From: Pseudoduganella violacea
GTDB taxonomy: Bacteria; Pseudomonadota; Gammaproteobacteria; Burkholderiales; Burkholderiaceae_D
Direction of reading: 5' to 3'
Assembly (NCBI RefSeq): GCF_014191875.1
Contig: NZ_JACHXD010000001.1
Span: forward strand, 310,001-374,000
Length of the DNA stretch: 64,000 bases
Every line of letters begins with the position of its first letter. Position 1 is the stretch's first letter. The notes beneath the pieces are model-generated. The model saw nothing but the letters and a program-made list of their open reading frames with translations. It was not told the DNA's origin and searched no databases. Shown in pieces: positions 57,664 to 64,000 of this stretch. A program made the position numbers and the translations under genes.

Positions 57664-58730
57664 GGCTTCGGTTCCGGATAAAAGTGTAGTTCCACGCGCA
57701 GGCCGTGCGGCGCTTGCTCGTGCAGTTCGATATGCGCGTCGCCGCCGTAGAAGGCTTGCAGGCGGGTGCGCAGATTGCTCAAGCCCGTCCCCGGCTGTGC
57801 CGTTTCGGACATGCCCACGCCGCTGTCGCTCACCCATACGAGCGCCTTGCCGCCCGCGGGATCGCGATGGCCGCCGACTTCGATGCGGCCGCCATCCACA
57901 CTGGGGTCGATGCCGTGGCGTACCGCGTTTTCCACCAGCGTCAGCAAGGCCATGGCCGGAAAGCGAAACTGGGCCAGCGCGGGCAGCTCCGCCACTGCAA
58001 ATTGCAGGCGATCCGGCATCCGTAGACGCTTCAATTCCAGGTAGTTGCGCACCAGCTGCAATTCCGTGTCCAGCGTGGCGTCGGCATCGCCCAGGCGCGG
58101 CATGGCGGCGCGCAGATAGGCGATCAGGTGGCGCAACACCGGGCCCGCGTTGTTGGAGCCTGCGGCGACCAGGGCTTCCACATTCGCCAGGGTATTGAAC
58201 AGGAAATGCGGCTCGATCTGGGCCTGCAGCAGGCGCATGCGCGCATCGAGCAGTTCGCGTTCCAGCGTATTCCTTTCCAACTCGGCCTGCAGCCGGTCGG
58301 CGCGTTCATTCGCCCTACGCTCGTTGCGCATCGCCAGCAAGGAGAACAGCAGGCCAAAGGCCAGCGCCAGAATCACCATCAGAATGTGGCCGACCAGCGT
58401 CTCGGTCTTGCGCAGATAGGCGAGCGCATTGCCGCCCTGGCTCAGCACCGCCGTACCGAGCGAGGCCAGGGGCGCCGTCAGCACAATGGCGAGCAGCCGG
58501 GCCGCTCCTGGCGCCAGCCAGCGCGGATGCCATTTGCCGGCCGCCGAATAGGCCATCAGCAGGCAGCCGCCCACAAAACCCACGCGGGAAAATACCGTGG
58601 CAAAGGGCGTGCTGGTGAGCGAATGCAGCAGCCATGACAGCAGCAAGGTGGCTGTCGTGACGATCGCCGCCTGCCGCAAGGTAGGCAGGGCGCTGCGGGA
58701 CGAACGGGCGGTGGAGGGCGCGGGAGTCAT
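57660..58730 (-). CDS. LytS-type sensor histidine kinase
   Basis: The 356-residue kinase has four predicted N-terminal helices (about 20-38, 45-62, 75-98, 113-133), a short coiled coil, then a His_kinase domain with the phosphoacceptor His175 in QIEPHFLFNTLANVEAL and an HATPase_c domain (PAMALLTLVENAVRHGIDP N-box near 260, VSDSGVGM near 300, GTGLSNLRTRLQ near 320). The short membrane-embedded sensor suggests it detects membrane state or a small ligand. ATG 58730 is preferred over TTG 58754. It is the first gene of the kinase-regulator pair. Confidence 0.93.
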   Translation of the reverse strand: MTPAPSTARSSRSALPTLRQAAIVTTATLLLSWLLHSLTSTPFATVFSRVGFVGGCLLMAYSAAGKWHPRWLAPGAARLLAIVLTAPLASLGTAVLSQGGNALAYLRKTETLVGHILMVILALAFGLLFSLLAMRNERRANERADRLQAELERNTLERELLDARMRLLQAQIEPHFLFNTLANVEALVAAGSNNAGPVLRHLIAYLRAAMPRLGDADATLDTELQLVRNYLELKRLRMPDRLQFAVAELPALAQFRFPAMALLTLVENAVRHGIDPSVDGGRIEVGGHRDPAGGKALVWVSDSGVGMSETAQPGTGLSNLRTRLQAFYGGDAHIELHEQAPHGLRVELHFYPEPKP

Positions 58731-58868
58731 CGCGCCACAATAACCGTAAGCCAACCGTCGTTCAAGCCCCTAAAACCGTCGCCGGTCGCATGGATTCCAC
58801 TTTGGCGCACAGGTTGCGCGTATGGCTGTCTATTCTGGCTTATGTCCAACCAACCAGGAGACAGCGCC

Positions 58869-59711
58869 ATGCCAGTCAGTTCCGCATCCTTCTACTCCAA
58901 GCCTATGCATGCGGTGCGCGGAGCCACGTGGCCAGCGGCTGCGCTGAACGCGGCCGCAACACTGTGGTTCCTGCTCACGCTGGCGGGCCAGCTGATCTTC
59001 GTGACCTATATTGTCGCCCTCTATGGCGGCGCCGTGGTGCGCGGCGATCTGCAGGGCTGGAACCAGGTCATGAGCCACGGCTATGTGGTGGGCGACCGCG
59101 CCGGCAATATGGCCATCGGCGCGCATTTGCTGCTGGCGGCTGTCATCATGCTGGGCGGTGCGCTGCAGCTGATTCCGCGTGTGCGCACCATCGCTCCCAC
59201 TTTCCACCGCTGGAATGGCCGCGTCTATCTCGCGGGTGCCGTGGCGGGCAGTTTGAGCGGCCTGTATATATTGTGGTTTCGCGGCGCGGTGGGCGACACG
59301 GTCCAGCACATCGGCACCAGCCTGAATGCCGCGCTGATCCTGCTGTGCAGCGGCATAGCCCTGCGCACCGCCTTGGCGCGTGATTTCGGCGCGCACCGGC
59401 GCTGGGCGCTGCGCCTGTTTTTATGCGTCAGCGGCGTCTGGTTCTTCCGCATTGGGCTGATGTTTTGGCTGGCTCTCAATGGCGGCCCCGCCGGTTTCGA
59501 CCCCAAGACCTTCACTGGGCCTTTCCTGAGTTTTCTTGCCTATGCCCAGTACCTGCTGCCGTTGGCCGTGCTGGAGCTCTATCTGCGCTGCCGCGAGCAT
59601 GCCAATGCGGCGGCCCGCTGCGCCATGGCTGCTGTGCTGTTGGTCTTGAGCGCAGCCACCGCTTTAGGCGTGGCCGTGGCGACCATGGGCATGTGGTTGC
59701 CCCGCATGTAG
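58869..59711 (+). CDS. DUF2306-like multi-spanning membrane protein
   Basis: The 280-residue protein has about seven hydrophobic segments. The conserved words NMAIGAHLLLAAVIMLGGALQL, FHRWNGRVYLAGAVAGSLSGLY and AHRRWALRLFLCVSG, with membrane-adjacent His and Arg, fit the DUF2306 family, whose members are thought to bind heme or act in membrane redox roles. The ATG 58869 has GGAG at a spacing of eight; an ATG at 58842 would add nine residues. It is divergent from the LytS/LytTR pair, a recurrent arrangement that suggests regulation by that system. Confidence 0.85.
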   Translation: MPVSSASFYSKPMHAVRGATWPAAALNAAATLWFLLTLAGQLIFVTYIVALYGGAVVRGDLQGWNQVMSHGYVVGDRAGNMAIGAHLLLAAVIMLGGALQLIPRVRTIAPTFHRWNGRVYLAGAVAGSLSGLYILWFRGAVGDTVQHIGTSLNAALILLCSGIALRTALARDFGAHRRWALRLFLCVSGVWFFRIGLMFWLALNGGPAGFDPKTFTGPFLSFLAYAQYLLPLAVLELYLRCREHANAAARCAMAAVLLVLSAATALGVAVATMGMWLPRM

Positions 59712-59772
59712 CGGCTGAGGGAATTTCTGCAACTGTGCTAAGTTAGCAAAAATCCGTTTTCTGTTCTTAGCC

Positions 59773-60750
59773 ATGAAATTACTTTTAGCCGCCCTGCTCC
59801 TTCCCTCCTGCGCCTTTGCCAACGACGGCATCGGCGCCGTCAGTACCGGCGGCATCGTCTTCCGCAAGACCGATGCCATCGCCATGAAGAAGGAAGTGCT
59901 CAACGTCAGCCACGATATGATCAGCGTGGACTATGAGTTTCTGAACGAATCGCCGCGCGACGTGGAGGAAACCATCATCTTCCCGCTGCCGGAGTATCCG
60001 GTGGCGATCCAGATGGGGAATACCTACTACGGCCAGCCCAGCGGCTTTTCCATTTATGTGGATGGCAAGCCGGTTGGTTTTACCACCCGCATCAAGGCTA
60101 CGCTTGAAGAGCGCGACGTTACCGCCCAGTTGAAGAAGGCCGGCTTGAGCGACGCGCAGATTGCTTTCAGTGCCGCCTTCAGGGACGGCGCCAAAGTACC
60201 GGAGCTGAATCCCCGGCAGCGGCAGCAGTTGATGGATCTCGGGCTGATAGGCGAGCTGGCGGATGGCGAAATCGGCTCGCGCTGGTCGGTGCAGGTGAAC
60301 TACATATGGCGGCAGAAATTCCCCGCCCACAAAGTGCTGCGCGTGCATCACGAATACCGTCCCTTCGTCTCCGCCGGTACCGGCGCATCGTGGACCGGTG
60401 ACGACTTCGCAAAGCGCTACTGCGCCGACAATGCCTTCTCCAAAGCCTATGAAAAAGCAGCGGCGCGCACTGAGGGCGGTTACCCCAACGCTCGAGGTGT
60501 CTCCTACATCCTCAAGACCGGCAACACCTGGAAGCGCGGCATCGAAGACTTCACCCTGAACATCGTCAAGCGCAACCCGGCGGAACTGGTCAGTCTATGC
60601 TTCCCCGGCGATTTCAAAAAGATCGACGCCAAAACCCTGCAAGTCCGCCTGAAAAACTTCCAGCCCTCGGACGACCTGGCTGTCTACTTCGCCAACGTGG
60701 AGCGCAGCGAAGATGACGGCGCCGGTGTCATGCCAGCAGCGGCGCGGTAA
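59773..60750 (+). CDS. DUF4424-like exported protein
   Basis: The 325-residue protein has a signal peptide (LLLAALLLPSCAFA, about 1-16) and a long periplasmic body. The N-terminal region NDGIGAVSTGGIVFRKTDAIAMKKEVLNVS and EETIIFPLPEYP correspond to the DUF4424 family of exported proteins of unknown role. It follows the DUF2306 gene by 61 bases. No membrane segment follows the signal peptide, so it is probably periplasmic. Confidence 0.82.
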   Translation: MKLLLAALLLPSCAFANDGIGAVSTGGIVFRKTDAIAMKKEVLNVSHDMISVDYEFLNESPRDVEETIIFPLPEYPVAIQMGNTYYGQPSGFSIYVDGKPVGFTTRIKATLEERDVTAQLKKAGLSDAQIAFSAAFRDGAKVPELNPRQRQQLMDLGLIGELADGEIGSRWSVQVNYIWRQKFPAHKVLRVHHEYRPFVSAGTGASWTGDDFAKRYCADNAFSKAYEKAAARTEGGYPNARGVSYILKTGNTWKRGIEDFTLNIVKRNPAELVSLCFPGDFKKIDAKTLQVRLKNFQPSDDLAVYFANVERSEDDGAGVMPAAAR

Positions 60751-60776
60751 ATGCTCGTGGCGAGGAAGTCGATGAT

Positions 60777-61661
60777 CTAGCGCCTTCCGCGCCTTTTCAG
60801 TTTTGCATCCGCCGCCTGTTTGGATAAGTCCAGTATCAGCTGGCCGAAAGCCTGCGTCGCCGCTGTCTTCCCCTCGTCGTTGCAGATCAGCGCGAAGCTG
60901 GCTTTCGGCAGGGCGGGCAGGCCATAGCAGCCGTCGACGATGCGCATGCCCTCCTTCACATCTTCGCGCGGCAGCACCGAAACGGCCAGGCCCGAGAGGA
61001 TGGCTGCGCTGATGCCCTGCTGGCTGGGCGAGGTGAAAACGGTTTGCCACTTCACGCCAATCTCGTCCAGGGCGCTGATGCCCACCCGGCGGTTGATGCA
61101 GGGCGTGGGAAAGAAGGCCAGCGGCAGCGGGCTGCCTTTCGGCAGGTCGAACGATTCGCCCGCCACCCACACCAATTGCGTCTGCCGGATGCGCGTGCCT
61201 TCCTGGCTGTCGCCGGGCGTCATGATGACGGCCAGGTCCAGTTCTCCATCGCGTATCAGCGCGCGCAGGTCGAGCTGCATATTGACGCGCACATCGAGGC
61301 GCACCGATGGGAAGGAGCGCGCGAACTGGCACAGCAAAGTCGGCAAGCGATCGCCGACAAAATTCTCCGGCGCGCCAAAGCGCACCTCGCCCGAAATAGG
61401 CGAGGGCCGGAAACGCTGGCCCAGGCTATCCAGGGCGTCCAGAATCTGCCGGGCGTAGGGCAGGAGGTCTTCGCCATCGTCGGTGATGGTCAGGCTGCGC
61501 GTGGTCCGCTGCAGCAGGGGGCGGCCCAGCTGCTCTTCCAGGCGGCGGATCTGGTGGCTGATGGCCGATTGCGTCAGGTGCAGGCGCTCGGCGGCGCGCG
61601 TAAAGCTGCCAGCTTCGTGAACGGCGACAAAGGTGCGCAGCAGGGAAGGGTCCAGATTCAT
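60777..61661 (-). CDS. LysR family transcriptional regulator
   Basis: The 294-residue regulator has the LysR HTH (DPSLLRTFVAVHEAGSFTRAAERLHLTQSAISHQIRRLEEQLG) and the C-terminal periplasmic-binding-like effector domain (about 90-290). It is divergent from a DHA2 exporter gene with a 128-base intergenic region containing GTTAATGA-like repeats. The usual inference is that it activates or represses the exporter in response to a small molecule. Confidence 0.9.
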   Translation of the reverse strand: MNLDPSLLRTFVAVHEAGSFTRAAERLHLTQSAISHQIRRLEEQLGRPLLQRTTRSLTITDDGEDLLPYARQILDALDSLGQRFRPSPISGEVRFGAPENFVGDRLPTLLCQFARSFPSVRLDVRVNMQLDLRALIRDGELDLAVIMTPGDSQEGTRIRQTQLVWVAGESFDLPKGSPLPLAFFPTPCINRRVGISALDEIGVKWQTVFTSPSQQGISAAILSGLAVSVLPREDVKEGMRIVDGCYGLPALPKASFALICNDEGKTAATQAFGQLILDLSKQAADAKLKRRGRR

Positions 61662-61789
61662 GGCGTTCAGTCGGCTGGTTTATTAATGAAAACTGTTAAT
61701 GAATTATACGAAATCAAATCATTTGTGGCATAAGTGAATCTCACCCAGAATCGGTTTCTCCTTCCAGCTGCCGCTGCGGTCTGGGGGCA

Positions 61790-63364
61790 ATGCAACCTAT
61801 TTTGGAATATCTAATGACACTTTCAACTTCTCGAAGAAACGCCCTGGCGCTGGCATCGGTGTGTCTTGCTTCGCTCATGTTTGGACTGGAAATATCCAGC
61901 GTACCGGTCATCCTGCCGACACTGGAGCGCCTGATGCACGGCGACCTCAAAGACCTGCAATGGATCATGAACGCCTACACCATCGCCTGTACCACGGTGC
62001 TGATGGCGGCTGGCACGCTGGCCGACCGTTACGGACGCAAGCGCCTGTTCATCATCACCCTGACCGGCTTCGGCCTGACTTCGCTCATTTGCGGCCTGGC
62101 GACCAGCATGCCGGTGCTCATCGTTAGCCGCTTCATGCAAGGCATGAGCGGCGGCGCCATGATGATTTGCCTGTTTGCGATCCTGTCGCACCAGTTCCGC
62201 GAGGAGCGCGAGCGCAGCCGCGCCTTTGGCGCTTTCGGCATCATTTTTGGCGCGGGCCTGGGTTTTGGACCGCTGATCGGCGGCGCCATCGTGGCGCTAT
62301 CAAGCTGGGAATGGGTGTTCCTGGTGCACGTTCCGCTGACCCTTCTGACCCTGTTCCTGGCGATCACCGGCGTAACGGAGTCGCGCGATCCGGAGGAGAA
62401 GAAGCTGGATATCGCCGGCATCGTCACACTGTCCCTGGCTGTATTTGGATTGACCTACTTCATCACGCAAGGCTCCGATATGGGCTTTGTCAGTCCTGCC
62501 GGCATGGCCATCATCGGCGCGACGGTGTTCTGTTTTGCGGTCTTTATGTATGTGGAAAAAACCGTCCGCCATCCGATGTTCGATTTCTCCGTCTTCAGGA
62601 TTCGTGACTTTTCCGGTGCCATGCTCGGCTCCATCGGCATGAATTTCAGCTTCTGGCCGTTGATGATTTATCTGCCGCTGTATTTCCAGTCGGTGCTGGG
62701 ATATGGCGCCGTCGATGCCGGCCTCGCCCTGCTGGCCTATACGCTGCCGACCCTGGTCGTTCCACCGTTTGCCGAGCGCCTCTCCTTGCGCTATCGGCCC
62801 GGCGTGGTGATCCCGGTCGGTATGTTCACGCTCGGCCTGGGCTTTATCCTGATGTGGTGCGGCAGCGGCGTCGAACACGCCAACTGGCTTGGCCTGCTGC
62901 CAGGATGCGTGATCGCCGGCGTTGGCGTAGGCATGAGCAATACGCCAGTAACCAATACCGCCACGGGATCGGTATCGGCCAACCGGGCCGGCATGGCCTC
63001 GGGCATCGATATGAGCGCGCGCCTGATCACGCTGGCGGTGAATATCGCGCTCATGGGCTTCCTGCTGCTGGAATGCGTGCTCGCCTATCTGCGAGAACAT
63101 GCGCCGGCCAACATCGCCCCCGCGCAGCTGCGTGGCATCGGCGAGGCGATTGCGGCGGGCAATCTGCGACCGGCCTTCTTGACTGGGCTGGACGCAAATC
63201 TGGCGCAGGCGGCGCTGGCGCATGGACTCGGCGCCTTGATGTTGTATGGCGGCGTCGGCGTCTGGATATTGGCTGCGCTCAGCTATCTGATCTTCAATTC
63301 CGGTAAAACCAGCCGTGACAGGCGGGGTGCAGCGACAGTATTTCTTCCGCCAGCTTCTGAATAG
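61790..63364 (+). CDS. MFS transporter, DHA2 family (14 helices)
   Basis: The 524-residue protein has 14 predicted helices and a DHA2 drug:H+ antiporter layout: LEISSVPVILPTLERLMHGDLKDLQWIMNAYTIACTTVLMAAGTLADRYGRKRLFI (motif A GTLADRYGRKR) at the start and MQGMSGGAMMICLFAIL in helix 4. Related proteins export drugs, dyes and fatty acids. An ATG at 61814 is an alternative start. It is divergent from the LysR gene and ends at a strong hairpin terminator. Confidence 0.92.
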   Translation: MQPILEYLMTLSTSRRNALALASVCLASLMFGLEISSVPVILPTLERLMHGDLKDLQWIMNAYTIACTTVLMAAGTLADRYGRKRLFIITLTGFGLTSLICGLATSMPVLIVSRFMQGMSGGAMMICLFAILSHQFREERERSRAFGAFGIIFGAGLGFGPLIGGAIVALSSWEWVFLVHVPLTLLTLFLAITGVTESRDPEEKKLDIAGIVTLSLAVFGLTYFITQGSDMGFVSPAGMAIIGATVFCFAVFMYVEKTVRHPMFDFSVFRIRDFSGAMLGSIGMNFSFWPLMIYLPLYFQSVLGYGAVDAGLALLAYTLPTLVVPPFAERLSLRYRPGVVIPVGMFTLGLGFILMWCGSGVEHANWLGLLPGCVIAGVGVGMSNTPVTNTATGSVSANRAGMASGIDMSARLITLAVNIALMGFLLLECVLAYLREHAPANIAPAQLRGIGEAIAAGNLRPAFLTGLDANLAQAALAHGLGALMLYGGVGVWILAALSYLIFNSGKTSRDRRGAATVFLPPASE

Positions 63365-63399
63365 GCGGCTAATACTTGCTGTATGCAAGTATTAGCCGC
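63365..63399 (+). terminator. Hairpin terminator after the DHA2 exporter gene
   Basis: A perfect 15-base stem (63365-63379 with 63385-63399) surrounds a TGTAT loop. The downstream sequence is only partly T-rich (ATCTTCTCC). It directly follows the stop codon. Confidence 0.75.
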
Positions 63400-63469
63400 A
63401 TCTTCTCCGCCCCGGCAGCTCAGGCTATGATGGCAGCACATCAATGCTGCTTAAGGCAAAGGCGGGTCC

Positions 63470-64000
63470 ATGAAACGTTCGCGCTTGGTTGTCGTGCTGC
63501 TGCTGCTGATTGCCGCTGCCGTGTGGTTTCTCGGCGGCGGAAAAACGGTTTACCACTTTCCCGGTCTGAGCGGTCCTGCGCAGACCGACAGCCTGCGGCC
63601 GCCGCGTAACGCGCAGCTGGAGGACTTCAACAAAGGCGGCAAGAGCCGTCTCGCCATCCTTGTCACCGATCCGGAGTCCGACTGGTTGGGACTGGCCCAT
63701 GGATTGCGTACCATCGGCATTCCCTTTGTGCTCACGCGCGACTACCAGGCTGCGTTGGCGCATAAGCTGGTGCTGGTCTATCCCACCATTTCCGGCAAGG
63801 TCTTGAGCACGGAAGCCTTGCAGGCGCTGGATGCCTTTCCTCGCAAGGGCGGCACCCTGCTTGGCTTCCAGGTGCTAGGCGGCGGCATGAACGACGCTTT
63901 CGGCATCAGCGCGGCGGCCGGCTATCGCACGCATAAGTCCCTCAGTATCGAAGCGGAGCAGGCGAGCGCCTGGGATTTGCGGCAGGAGGAGGAGCGTCAC
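63470..64000 (+). CDS. Membrane-anchored protein, N-terminal fragment, function unknown
   Basis: A continuous frame runs from ATG 63470 to the right edge (177 codons, no stop). It starts with a short positively charged tail and one hydrophobic helix (MKRSRLVVVLLLLIAAAVWFLGG), i.e. a signal anchor, followed by a soluble extracytoplasmic domain (SRLAILVTDPESDWLGLAHGLRTIGIPFVLTRD, then GGTLLGFQVLGGGM). The alpha/beta pattern hints at a Rossmann-like or deacetylase-associated region, but I do not recognise the family. A GGCGGG element precedes the ATG. Confidence 0.6.
   Translation, partial: MKRSRLVVVLLLLIAAAVWFLGGGKTVYHFPGLSGPAQTDSLRPPRNAQLEDFNKGGKSRLAILVTDPESDWLGLAHGLRTIGIPFVLTRDYQAALAHKLVLVYPTISGKVLSTEALQALDAFPRKGGTLLGFQVLGGGMNDAFGISAAAGYRTHKSLSIEAEQASAWDLRQEEERH

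Overview
The window is a GC-rich chromosomal segment (roughly 60-65% G+C by eye) from a betaproteobacterium, most likely a violacein-producing member of the Oxalobacteraceae (Duganella, Massilia or Janthinobacterium type). The support is a complete vioABCDE operon, protein families and gene neighbourhoods typical of Burkholderiales (rsmD-coaD-ferredoxin, glmU, glmS, type B PutA), and intergenic palindromic repeats. The genus is an inference; no rRNA is present to confirm it.

Layout. 1-3010: start of a branched-chain amino acid type ABC ATPase, then a nitronate monooxygenase/GMC oxidoreductase pair. 3067-6738: a large sensor GGDEF-EAL protein between two related repeats. 6739-11924: a nucleosidase, then putA divergent from its likely Lrp-type regulator, with a palindromic repeat pair at each convergent edge. 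12063-18047: a LysR regulator, a small membrane protein, a chalcone isomerase-like protein, rsmD-coaD-ferredoxin, a lipoprotein and glmU. 18485-29563: a MacAB-NodT efflux operon followed by a Fur-box-preceded FecI-FecR-TonB receptor system with three inner-membrane iron-transport accessories. 29708-32154: an Lrp regulator divergent from glmS across strong palindromes. 32333-33221: two low-GC orphan genes just downstream of glmS. 33372-39400: AraC regulator/orphan KAS II, a CheB-CheR-PAS fusion and a transporter remnant. 39422-48428: a VOC protein, an MFS exporter and the vioABCDE operon (minus strand).

48957-51998 is the least explained part. A Nudix-like regulator with a degraded catalytic box faces, across a perfect palindrome, a radical SAM enzyme. 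That enzyme overlaps a gene fusing a DNA-methyltransferase-like domain to a nucleotidyltransferase-like domain. It looks like a self-contained regulated system of unknown function. 51982-54924 is a PLP-related pair (MocR regulator, YggS-type PLP protein) plus a class I amidotransferase. 55007-64000 holds an AraC regulator, a secreted metallo-beta-lactamase-fold protein, a LytTR two-component system with a DUF2306 membrane protein, a DUF4424 protein, a LysR/DHA2 exporter pair and the start of an anchored protein running off the end.

Regulation stands out. Symmetric or direct-repeat sites sit upstream of many regulator genes (both Lrp genes, Nudix, MocR, both AraC genes, one LysR), and two consensus FNR/CRP-type boxes lie upstream of vioA. 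No rRNA, tRNA, CRISPR array, intact insertion sequence or prophage was recognised.
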